Origin: Elusimicrobiota bacterium
GTDB lineage: Bacteria; Elusimicrobiota; Elusimicrobia; UBA1565; UBA9628
Assembly: GCA_023700845.1 (NCBI GenBank)
Contig: JAMPYD010000021.1
Location: 1-13,773, forward strand
Length of the DNA: 13,773 nt
Reading direction: 5' to 3'
The first letter of the stretch is position 1; each line of letters starts with the position of its first letter. A program made the position numbers and the translations under genes. Shown piece by piece: positions 6,422 to 11,648 of the stretch. The notes under the pieces were generated by a model. The model worked only from the letters and a program-made list of their open reading frames with translations, had not been told where the DNA came from and did no database searches.

Positions 6422-6907
6422 ATGGTGAATCGAATAGGTCTCGCGGCTCTCCTCCTGGCTCTGGCGGCCCCCTCCTGGGCGAACAACGCTCTCCAGGACG
6501 CCCGCACGGTGGCCGGCGGCGGCCTCGGGACCTACGACGGCGGCTGCGCCGGCGGCTCCTGCGGCGCCTCCGTGGCCGCCTGCGAAGGCGAGGCCTGCCG
6601 GATCAACGCGACCTCCCAAAACGCCCTCAAAACCGGCGGCCTCGTCGTCGCCCAGAGCCGCGGCGAGACCCCGGCCCTGACCGCCGAGGTCCCCGCCCCC
6701 GATCTCGTCGAGGACGGGAAGGGCGCCAAGGACAAGCCCGGCTTCTTCAGCAAGCTTTTCAGCGGCAAAGGACTGATGTACGGCCTGGGCGGCGCGGCGG
6801 CCGGCGCCGGCATCGGCTTCCTGGTCGGCGGGCCGATCGGCGCCGTCATCGGCGGCCTCATCGGCGCCTTCGGCGCGTTCTTCCTGTCCAAGACGCTCGC
6901 GAAGTAA
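6422..6907 (+). CDS. Secreted protein with C-terminal glycine-zipper hydrophobic domain
   Basis: A 161-residue protein that I do not recognise beyond its general build. A signal peptide (residues 1-20, ending PSWA) precedes a Gly/Cys-rich segment with four cysteines (42, 47, 54, 59) in the pattern C-x4-C-x6-C-x4-C. A polar linker rich in Asp and Lys follows, with PGFFSKLFSGKG (106-117). The last 40 residues (about 118-157) are hydrophobic with repeated GxxxG spacing (GPIGAVIGGLIGAFG), a glycine zipper that could insert in or associate with membranes. Glycine-zipper domains occur in outer-membrane lipoproteins of the SlyB/OmpA-linked type and in membrane-active peptides; neither role can be assigned. 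The gene is a single transcription unit: leaderless-type promoter at the front, strong hairpin terminator directly after. Confidence 0.75.
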   Translation: MVNRIGLAALLLALAAPSWANNALQDARTVAGGGLGTYDGGCAGGSCGASVAACEGEACRINATSQNALKTGGLVVAQSRGETPALTAEVPAPDLVEDGKGAKDKPGFFSKLFSGKGLMYGLGGAAAGAGIGFLVGGPIGAVIGGLIGAFGAFFLSKTLAK

Positions 6908-6926
6908 GCCTCACCCGATATCACGC

Positions 6927-6964
6927 AGGAAGGCCGGCCCTCGACGGGCCGGCCTTCCTAGTTT
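6927..6964 (+). terminator. Rho-independent-type terminator after the glycine-zipper gene
   Basis: A perfect 14-bp GC-rich inverted repeat (6927-6940 with 6946-6959) with a 5-base TCGAC loop, 19 bases after the stop codon. It is followed by a weak T-containing tail (AGTTT). The stem is the strongest hairpin seen in the window. The poor T-run makes efficiency uncertain. Confidence 0.75.
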
Positions 6965-6973
6965 ACGGGACCC

Positions 6974-7002
6974 TTGAAAAAGGCCCGCATCGGGTATAGA
7001 CT
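6974..7002 (+). promoter_or_regulatory. Sigma-70 promoter TTGAAA - 17 bp - TAGACT for the cystine-knot lipoprotein
   Basis: TTGAAA at 6974-6979 and TAGACT at 6997-7002 are separated by the ideal 17 bp. The -10 ends exactly six bases before ATG at 7009, so the +1 should coincide with the start codon. No Shine-Dalgarno sequence lies in between. Confidence 0.7.
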
Positions 7003-7008
7003 AGTGTC

Positions 7009-7479
7009 ATGGTCCCCCCCCTCAGGACTTGCCTGCGCCTCGCCCTCCTCGCGACCCCTCTCGCGTTCGCCCTCGCCTGCGGCGGCGACGACCCCCAGCC
7101 CCCGGTCGACCCCAATCTGACCGGCCCCTGCCAGGAACTCAATCAGCGCTGCGATTCGAGCGGCGATTGCTGCGGCGTGCTGACCTGCAACGCCAACAAG
7201 GTCTGCACCGGCGGCGGCTGCCAGGCGGCGGGCACGGCCTGCACGAGCTCGAGCCAGTGCTGCAATACGATGTCCTGCACCGGCGGCGTGTGCACCGGCG
7301 CGACCGGCTGCAACGGCGCGGGCGCGACGTGCACGAGCTCGAGCCAATGCTGCAGCTCCCTGACCTGCAACGCCGGCGTGTGCGGCAGCGGCACGAGCTG
7401 CTCCGGACAGGGCGCGAGCTGCGGCTCCTCCTCGCAATGCTGCGGCACGCTCAGCTGCCGAAGCGGCTTCTGCCAATAG
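7009..7479 (+). CDS. Cysteine-rich lipoprotein with four cystine-knot (knottin)-like repeats
   Basis: A 156-residue protein. The N-terminus is a lipoprotein signal peptide ending FALAC, with Cys24 the predicted lipidated residue. Gly-Gly-Asp-Asp follows, without Asp at +2, compatible with outer-membrane sorting. The mature part is four tandem repeats of exactly 30 residues, beginning at Cys41, 71, 101 and 131. Each has six cysteines as C-x6-C-x5-CC-x4-C-x4/5-C. The order C-C-CC-C-C is the inhibitor cystine knot framework of knottins and toxin-like mini-proteins; loops carry conserved SSSQCC and TC/SC motifs. Repeats 2 and 3 share a perfect or near-perfect DNA block 90 bp apart (7240-7260 and 7330-7350), so duplication is recent. 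Export to an oxidising compartment fits disulfide formation. Function is unknown: a surface binder, protease inhibitor or toxin-like scaffold are all possible. Confidence 0.85.
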   Translation: MVPPLRTCLRLALLATPLAFALACGGDDPQPPVDPNLTGPCQELNQRCDSSGDCCGVLTCNANKVCTGGGCQAAGTACTSSSQCCNTMSCTGGVCTGATGCNGAGATCTSSSQCCSSLTCNAGVCGSGTSCSGQGASCGSSSQCCGTLSCRSGFCQ

Positions 7480-7485
7480 ATGTTG

Positions 7486-7497
7486 TAGGATTGCCGC
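7486..7497 (+). promoter_or_regulatory. -10 element TAGGAT, six bases before the MORN_2 ATG
   Basis: TAGGAT at 7486-7491 lies in the 18-bp gap after the lipoprotein stop and ends six bases before ATG at 7498. This is the same geometry as other first genes here. It suggests the MORN_2 gene can be transcribed on its own. No -35 or Shine-Dalgarno sequence was found. Confidence 0.45.
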
Positions 7498-7896
7498 ATG
7501 GCTAAAGCGACCAAGACGCCCCCCGCATCCGGCATCACCAAGGAACTTTTCCCGAGCGGCAAGGTCTCCGCGGAAGTGCCCTACAAGAAAGGCGTGCGCG
7601 AGGGCGCGGGCCGTATGTTCTACGAGACCGGCGAGCTCTACGCCAAGGAAACCTACAAGGCCGGAAAGCTCAACGGCCCCACCACCACCTACTACCTGTC
7701 CGGCAAGGTCCAGTCCGAGCTCACCTACAAGGACGGCCTCCTCGACGGCCTCTGCAAGGAATACTACCTGAGCGGCAAGCTCGAGTCCGAGACGACCTAC
7801 AAGGCCGGCAAGAAGGAAGGCCCCGCGACCATCTACGCCGAAACCGGCGCGGTCGAGAAGTCCCTCGTCTACAAAGACGACAAGCCCGTCTCCTAA
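7498..7896 (+). CDS. MORN_2 repeat protein, YwqK-antitoxin-like
   Basis: A 132-residue protein without signal peptide or membrane segment, so it is probably cytosolic. From residue 18 it is built of about five repeats of 23-24 residues with the MORN_2 pattern: aromatic-x-x-[ST]G[KE][LV]...x-x-YK-x-G-x-x-[DENR]G. Examples are FYETGELYAKETYKAGKLNG (41-60) and EYYLSGKLESETTYKAGKKE (88-107). Such proteins are often named YwqK-family antitoxins after the Bacillus protein proposed as immunity partner of a toxin. MORN_2 repeats also occur in many proteins of unknown role, so the name is only a homology label. It lies 18 bp behind the cystine-knot lipoprotein with its own -10 element. No toxin partner is obvious apart from that lipoprotein, and a functional link is speculative. 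Confidence 0.85.
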   Translation: MAKATKTPPASGITKELFPSGKVSAEVPYKKGVREGAGRMFYETGELYAKETYKAGKLNGPTTTYYLSGKVQSELTYKDGLLDGLCKEYYLSGKLESETTYKAGKKEGPATIYAETGAVEKSLVYKDDKPVS

Positions 7897-7904
7897 CCCG
7901 TCAA

Positions 7905-7948
7905 CCGGCACCGCAAATCGGGAAAATCGGTGCCGGAAAATCGGTGCC
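7905..7948. repeat. 9-bp stem inverted repeat and 2 x 14-bp tandem repeat next to REP copy 1
   Basis: CCGGCACCG (7905-7913) and CGGTGCCGG (7928-7936) form a perfect 9-bp stem with a 14-base loop. Bases 7921-7934 and 7935-7948 are a perfect tandem duplication of GGAAAATCGGTGCC, the second unit running straight into REP copy 1. The hairpin lies just after the MORN_2 stop and could act as its transcript end, but no T-run follows. Confidence 0.7.
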
Positions 7949-7980
7949 TGGCATCCCGTTGTTGCATAAGTCGCCCGGAC
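7942..7980 (+). repeat. REP-like repeat, copy 1 (solo)
   Basis: The 28-bp core 7942-7969 begins CGGTGCCTGGCATCCC and ends with GTTGTTGCATAA. It is identical to 9120-9147 and, inverted, to 9923-9950. Similarity to copy 2 continues for 11 more bases with two mismatches, up to 7980. The core holds the small dyad TGCCTGGCA. It is a solo copy with no transposase of its own, 32 bp ahead of the -10 of the next gene, as expected of a REP sequence mobilised by the nearby RAYT. Confidence 0.85.
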
Positions 7981-8011
7981 GGCACGGCTGGCGCAATCCG
8001 CATGCCGGACC

Positions 8012-8017
8012 TATACT
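8012..8017 (+). promoter_or_regulatory. -10 element TATACT upstream of the secreted protein at 8027
   Basis: TATACT ends nine bases before the ATG, giving a predicted leader of about three bases. No -35 consensus at 17 bp and no Shine-Dalgarno sequence were seen. Confidence 0.5.
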
Positions 8018-8026
8018 GGGCGGCAT

Positions 8027-9115
8027 ATGAAACCCCTCCTCCTCATCACCGTCCTCGCCGCCTCCGCCGCCGCCCAGGAGGTCTCTCCCAAGCAGGACAA
8101 GGCCGGCTGGTACCGCACCGTCCGTGAATTCCACGAGGCCGGAGTGGTCGCCCGCAAGAGTTTCCCGTTCGAGCCCCCCACCGACGCCAAGGGAAGATTT
8201 CTGTACTGCGCGCTTCTCCCCGCGGCCGATTGGGCGCTCGATTCCCGGGAGGAGCACGTCGAGGAGCAGTACCTGAAGCTCCTGAGATCGGCGATGAACC
8301 TCCACGTGCGCCTGGACCCCGACCGCGTCATCGGCACCGGCGTGATCGGATTCTGCGGAAAGGTGAATTCTCCCACGCCGCAGGTCGACCTCGACCGCCT
8401 CGACGCGGATTGGCGGGCCGCCTGTCAGCAGCTCAGGCCCGCGTCGCAGGCCGGCCGCTATACCTGCACGGAAGGCTCCGGCGCCGGCGGCAGGCCCTTT
8501 CCGCCCAAAACGGCCGTCGTCGAGACACTCGGGGCTCTCGCCCGCTCGCCGCACGCCAAGACGGCCGTCCAAGCGCTGGACCTCATGCCGGAGATCAAGG
8601 GCCGCGACAAATTTTTCGCCAAGACGGTCAGCGAGATTCTGCGAGACGCCAAGACCCCCCTCGCCGTGCGCGAGCGCGCCGCCGAGATTCTCGCCAGCGT
8701 CCACACCCACGATCTCTCCGCCCACACCCTCGCGACGATCTGGGGCGACAAAGCCAATCCCGAAAGCCTGCGCCGCGCCGCCCTGCGCGGCTACTCCCTG
8801 GTCATGAGCTTCGGCACCTCACGTTCGGCCGGCAGCGACCCCAAGGCCAAGGGAGAGGTCCGCGACCGGCTGCAACAGTACCTTCACCCGCTCGCGGGCG
8901 TCATCGAGGCCGAGACCCGCGACGGCAAGGACGGGAAGGGCGGCACGGACACTCTCACCCCGCTCGGCGAGGACGCTCTGTGCGTCGCGGAGCAGTACTC
9001 CAAACGCTGGATCTGCTACGCCAACCGCTTCGGCTCGAAGTGGTACGAGGAAGTGAAGAAGGACGAGGCCGCCGGCCTGGACGCCTGCGCCAAAGACGGC
9101 AAGCTCAGCCGCTAG
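8027..9115 (+). CDS. Secreted protein of unknown function with helical (HEAT-like) middle region
   Basis: A 362-residue protein not recognised at family level. Residues 1-17 are a Sec signal peptide (MKPLLL, hydrophobic, SAAAQ). The N-terminal part has FLYCALL and GFCGK cysteines. From about residue 165 to 265 the sequence is a run of amphipathic helices (VVETLGALA, AVQALDLM, VRERAAEILASV, SLRRAALRGYSLV), like HEAT/ARM-type solenoids, but no repeat consensus is clear enough to name. Two further cysteines lie near the C-terminus (CVAEQYSKRWICYANRF). The gene is bracketed by direct copies of the REP-like repeat, at 7942-7969 and starting four bases after its stop codon, so it may have been rearranged with them. 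Its 3' end overlaps the transposase stop codon by 11 bp. Confidence 0.8.
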   Translation: MKPLLLITVLAASAAAQEVSPKQDKAGWYRTVREFHEAGVVARKSFPFEPPTDAKGRFLYCALLPAADWALDSREEHVEEQYLKLLRSAMNLHVRLDPDRVIGTGVIGFCGKVNSPTPQVDLDRLDADWRAACQQLRPASQAGRYTCTEGSGAGGRPFPPKTAVVETLGALARSPHAKTAVQALDLMPEIKGRDKFFAKTVSEILRDAKTPLAVRERAAEILASVHTHDLSAHTLATIWGDKANPESLRRAALRGYSLVMSFGTSRSAGSDPKAKGEVRDRLQQYLHPLAGVIEAETRDGKDGKGGTDTLTPLGEDALCVAEQYSKRWICYANRFGSKWYEEVKKDEAAGLDACAKDGKLSR

Positions 9116-9887
9116 AATCCGGTGCCTGGCATCCCGTTGTTGCATAAATCTCCCGGACGTAGCGGCTGATCGAGCTCCGCGTCGAGAACAGCCACCGGGC
9201 AACGGCCGTCTGGGAGTGCCCGTTTCGTATCGCCTCCCGGGCGAAAGAGCGGCGGGCCTGGACGAAATGAGGCAGACGGGAACGGGACCGAAGATTCTCA
9301 AGAGTGATCCCCGCGCCATGAACGGCCGCCGCCGCAAGCGCTTCCAGGGCCGCCGCTTCAACCTCGTCATGCCGTGTCAGGACTATTTTCTCGTCCACGC
9401 TGTTGGGCCACGGGTCGAAGCCGAGAAGATCGTCGGAGTTGATGTCCTGCCCCGCATAACTCGACCATGGCCAATCCTGCGGTCTGGCGACAAGTCCCGC
9501 GCGCACCGGATTCATGTGGATGTATGGAATCAACGTCGCGAGATACCGGTCGGTGAGGCACAGATTCGCCTTGTAACGATCCTGAAAGAGGTGTCCCGTT
9601 CTTTCGTGGCGAAGATTGAATTTTTTCGCATGGATCGTGAGAAGCCGATGCATGAAAGACGCCAATGGAATCAAGCCGACCTTGATCGCGAGGTGAAAGT
9701 GATTGGTCATGAGGCAATAGGCGATCACCTCGCACGACGATTCCGCACTGAAGCGGAACAGGGCTTCGAGGAACCCCGTCCGGTCTTGGCCATCCAAAAA
9801 AATGTCGCAGCCGTTCACCCCGCGGGCCATCACGTGGTAAACGGCGCCGGCGAAATGCGTGCGTGGTCTTCTTCCCATACCTATCAT
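9105..9887 (-). CDS. REP-associated tyrosine transposase (RAYT, Y1/IS200-like HUH)
   Basis: A 260-residue single-strand transposase of the Y1_Tnp superfamily; RAYTs nick and move REP sequences. Seen: the typical N-terminus MGRRPRTHFAGAVYHVMARG, the metal-binding HUH motif in TNHFHLAI (His63, His65), GHLFQDRYKA (98-107), and the family signature YIHMNPVRAGLV (122-133), with Tyr122 the likely nucleophile. The C-terminal region (about 205-245) resembles a DnaA-type helix-turn-helix (QTAVARWLFSTRSSISRY). Met4 (ATG at 9878) is an equally good start. The last codons, reading YATTGCQAP, are translated from the REP repeat itself, and the TGA comes from the end of the neighbouring gene, so the native C-terminus may have been altered at insertion. 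All catalytic residues are intact. Confidence 0.93.
   Translation of the reverse strand: MIGMGRRPRTHFAGAVYHVMARGVNGCDIFLDGQDRTGFLEALFRFSAESSCEVIAYCLMTNHFHLAIKVGLIPLASFMHRLLTIHAKKFNLRHERTGHLFQDRYKANLCLTDRYLATLIPYIHMNPVRAGLVARPQDWPWSSYAGQDINSDDLLGFDPWPNSVDEKIVLTRHDEVEAAALEALAAAAVHGAGITLENLRSRSRLPHFVQARRSFAREAIRNGHSQTAVARWLFSTRSSISRYVREIYATTGCQAPDSSG
9120..9158 (+). repeat. REP-like repeat, copy 2 (left end of RAYT unit)
   Basis: The perfect 28-bp core 9120-9147 is in the same orientation as copy 1, with similarity to copy 1 extending to 9158 (CCCGGAC shared, two mismatches). Read on the minus strand it encodes the last residues of the transposase. Confidence 0.88.
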
Positions 9888-9922
9888 ACGACTGAGGGGG
9901 GTAAAAAGTTCCCTATCGATAC

Positions 9923-9950
9923 TTATGCAACAACGGGATGCCAGGCACCG
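9923..9950 (-). repeat. REP-like repeat, copy 3 (right end of RAYT unit)
   Basis: A perfect 28-bp match in inverted orientation to copies 1 and 2. It lies 35 bp upstream of the transposase start and 13 bp beyond the stop of the leftward gene ending at 9964. Similarity outside the core is lost within about two bases on the GCATAA side, unlike copies 1 and 2. Confidence 0.88.
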
Positions 9951-9963
9951 CCTCCGGGGCCGG

Positions 9964-10746
9964 TTAGCGGGTTTTGGCGGTGAGGGCGTCGCCCAGGGCG
10001 GGGACGGCGGAGGCGATCGCCAGGAGCGCGTCGGGGTGCGCCGCGATCCACTCGATCGTCTGGGGGTCGGCGATCATCCGCTTCATCACGACGGGGTCGC
10101 CGAGGGCTTCCTGGATCGCGGGGCAGTCGAGCATCTTGCGCACCATCGGGCTGCCGAGAAGAGCGCGCGCCGCCCGGGGATCGCGCATCGCGGGCGACGA
10201 GAGGAAGGCCCGGATCACCGTCGGATTGCCGAGCAGGGCCTTGGCCACCGTCGGGCTGTTGAGCGTGACGCGCACCAAGGTCGAATTCATGTAGGCGTCG
10301 ACCTTCTTCGGGCTCGCCAGGAACGCGCGCAGGTCGCGCCCGCTGCCGAGGGCGCTGCGCGACATCATGAACTTCGCGGGACGCGCGATCAGCGCCGCCA
10401 GGAACTTGTGCTTGCGCGCCCACCGCTCGGCCTTCGGCGTGATCGTCGTGTAGCGCTTGTCCGCGGCGCCCTTCGGCGCCGAGCCGACGTACATGCCCGC
10501 GTCGGCGATCGGCTTCATCAGGGACGACGCCGGCGGCGGGGCCGCGGCCACGGCGTCGCGCAAGGTCTCGCCGGAGGCGAGCCGGGCGGGCGCGCGGACC
10601 GGGGCGGGGCCGGTCTGGAGATTGAAGGCGCGGGCCGTTTCCTGCGTCAGGAACGCGTCGTCGGGGCGCGACAGGACCGACCAGGTCACGGCACCGCCGG
10701 CCCCCAGGAGGCCGAGGATGCTGACGACGGGCAGAAGGCTCCTCAC
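9964..10746 (-). CDS. Membrane-anchored protein with short (about 10-residue) helix-Pro repeats, unknown function
   Basis: A 260-residue protein. I chose GTG at 10746 over the ATG at 10797: it puts the hydrophobic anchor (LLPVVSILGLLGAGGAVTW) at the very N-terminus, and TATCCT ends exactly six bases upstream of it. A Pro/Ala-rich linker (about 45-95) leads to a helical region (105-245). From about residue 135 this is a run of roughly 10-residue units ending in Asn/Ser/Asp/Cys/His-Pro: FLASP, TLNSP, ALLGNP, AFLSSP, ALLGSP, MLDCP, ALGDP, MIADP, IAAHP. This resembles DP-type repeats of STI1/Hop co-chaperone domains in rhythm only; homology is not claimed. The likely location is periplasmic, anchored in the inner membrane. 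It is divergent from the amidase operon. Confidence 0.78.
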   Translation of the reverse strand: MRSLLPVVSILGLLGAGGAVTWSVLSRPDDAFLTQETARAFNLQTGPAPVRAPARLASGETLRDAVAAAPPPASSLMKPIADAGMYVGSAPKGAADKRYTTITPKAERWARKHKFLAALIARPAKFMMSRSALGSGRDLRAFLASPKKVDAYMNSTLVRVTLNSPTVAKALLGNPTVIRAFLSSPAMRDPRAARALLGSPMVRKMLDCPAIQEALGDPVVMKRMIADPQTIEWIAAHPDALLAIASAVPALGDALTAKTR

Positions 10747-10758
10747 GCCGATAGGATA
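10747..10758 (-). promoter_or_regulatory. -10 element TATCCT, six bases before the GTG at 10746 (minus strand)
   Basis: On the minus strand TATCCT (plus 10753-10758) is followed by ATCGGC and GTG, so the predicted +1 falls on the start codon. This spacing decides the choice of GTG 10746 over the upstream ATG at 10797. No Shine-Dalgarno sequence was seen. Confidence 0.55.
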
Positions 10759-10821
10759 CCCGTCCCGGAAACCCCGGTCATGGGCCTTAGGACCCACATC
10801 CCCGCGTCAAACCCCGCCCCC

Positions 10822-10850
10822 TTGACAGCGCCAGGGATGGCGGTTATAGT
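10822..10850 (+). promoter_or_regulatory. Consensus sigma-70 promoter TTGACA - 17 bp - TATAGT for the amidase operon
   Basis: A perfect TTGACA (10822-10827) and TATAGT (10845-10850) at ideal 17-bp spacing make this the best housekeeping promoter in the window. Predicted +1 is near 10857, leaving a 21-30 base AU-rich leader. A second AT island, ending TATATG at 10875-10880, lies exactly six bases before the ATG at 10887 and could drive a leaderless transcript. Confidence 0.75.
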
Positions 10851-10886
10851 AAGTTATCGCTTTAATTTAAGCTATATATGCGGAAT

Positions 10887-11648
10887 ATGAACGCGTGGAA
10901 CCGCTTTTGCCCGGCCCTCCTGGCCGCCGCCTTGGCCCTCCCCGCCTCCGCCATGCCCCCCGCCGCGCCCCTGCCGGCCGCGCCCAACCAGCCGACCGCC
11001 CCGGTGGTCCTCGACCCCGGCCACGGCGGCAACGACGAGGGCGCGATCGTCCGCGGCGTGAGGGAGAAGGACCTGGCTCTCGTCTTCGCCCGCAAGCTCA
11101 AGGCCCGCCTCGCCCGCAACGCCGATCTCCCCGTGGTCCTGACGCGCGACGACGACCGCTACATCACGCTCGACGAGCGCCTCGTCGACACCTTGGACAT
11201 GAGCGGCTCGATCTTCGTCTCCCTGCATCTCAACCAGGTGAAGGGCAAGAAAGCCGCGGGCGCCATCGTGTACAGCTACGGGCCGGAGAAGCTGCGCAAG
11301 TGGCGCAAGCGCCGCTTCCCGAGCGTGCCGCCGATGCCCGCGCCCCCGCGCGGCCAGGCCAGCGACAGCGCGCGCCTGGCCCGGACCTTCTCCCGCGTCC
11401 TGCGCGGCGACGGCTTCAAGGCCGAGGCTTCGCGGTCCGACTACTACGTCCTCAAGAATCCCGCCGTCCCGAGCGTGCTCATCGAGCTCGGCTACCTCAA
11501 CAACCCCGAGGAGGCGGCCAAGCTCGTCGACGGCGCCTACCAGGACCGCATGGTGGACAGCCTGGCCAAGGCGATCGAGGAATACGCGTCCGCGCGCGTC
11601 CTGCCCGCCGCCGTCGCCGTGGCGCCGAAAGTCGCCGTGAAGCGCTGA
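10887..11648 (+). CDS. N-acetylmuramoyl-L-alanine amidase (Amidase_3, zinc hydrolase)
   Basis: Cleaves the amide bond between N-acetylmuramic acid and L-alanine of the stem peptide in peptidoglycan, acting in the periplasm. ATG at 10887 gives a compact signal peptide (MNAWNRF, hydrophobic core, PASA); ATG at 10878 would add MRN. Numbered from 10878, the zinc ligands are His49 in LDPGHGG, Glu63 in REKD and His117 in SLHLN, with catalytic Glu203 in IELGYLNN, all present. A linker with basic KWRKRRF and Pro-rich PPMPAPPRG (about 140-160) interrupts the domain where AmiC-type enzymes carry a regulatory insert; whether it blocks the active site is unknown. There is no AMIN or LysM targeting domain. 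The stop codon directly abuts the ATG of the asparaginase-like gene, so the two are co-transcribed. Confidence 0.93.
   Translation: MNAWNRFCPALLAAALALPASAMPPAAPLPAAPNQPTAPVVLDPGHGGNDEGAIVRGVREKDLALVFARKLKARLARNADLPVVLTRDDDRYITLDERLVDTLDMSGSIFVSLHLNQVKGKKAAGAIVYSYGPEKLRKWRKRRFPSVPPMPAPPRGQASDSARLARTFSRVLRGDGFKAEASRSDYYVLKNPAVPSVLIELGYLNNPEEAAKLVDGAYQDRMVDSLAKAIEEYASARVLPAAVAVAPKVAVKR

Larger units (their letters stand above)
9120..9950. mobile_element. RAYT transposase unit flanked by inverted 28-bp REP repeats
   Basis: About 831 bp. The transposase gene lies between two perfect 28-bp copies of the same repeat in inverted orientation (9120-9147 plus, 9923-9950 minus). Gene and repeats together look like a RAYT with its cognate REP/BIME sequences. 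Classical IS200/IS605 ends are not inverted repeats, so the inverted copies are better read as REP sequences the enzyme acts on than as simple terminal inverted repeats. It lies four bases after the stop codon of the preceding gene. No target-site duplication is evident. Confidence 0.8.

Noticed and set aside
7942..9950. Three identical 28-bp repeats considered as a CRISPR array
   Set aside because: Copies are about 775-1150 bp apart, one is inverted, and no cas gene is present; they belong to the RAYT/REP system.
9216..9983. A plus-strand frame opposite the transposase
   Set aside because: The minus-strand frame has the HUH motif and YIHMNPVRAGLV signature; the plus frame has nothing comparable.
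10795..10797. ATG at 10797 (minus) as start of the helix-Pro repeat protein
   Set aside because: It would add 17 polar residues before the anchor, and the -10 element TATCCT would lie inside the coding region. GTG at 10746 fits promoter and topology better.
9859..10890. A plus-strand frame of 343 codons between the transposase and the amidase
   Set aside because: It starts inside the transposase and crosses a repeat and the antisense of the helix-Pro repeat protein. Composition is Arg/Gly/Ala-rich without motifs.
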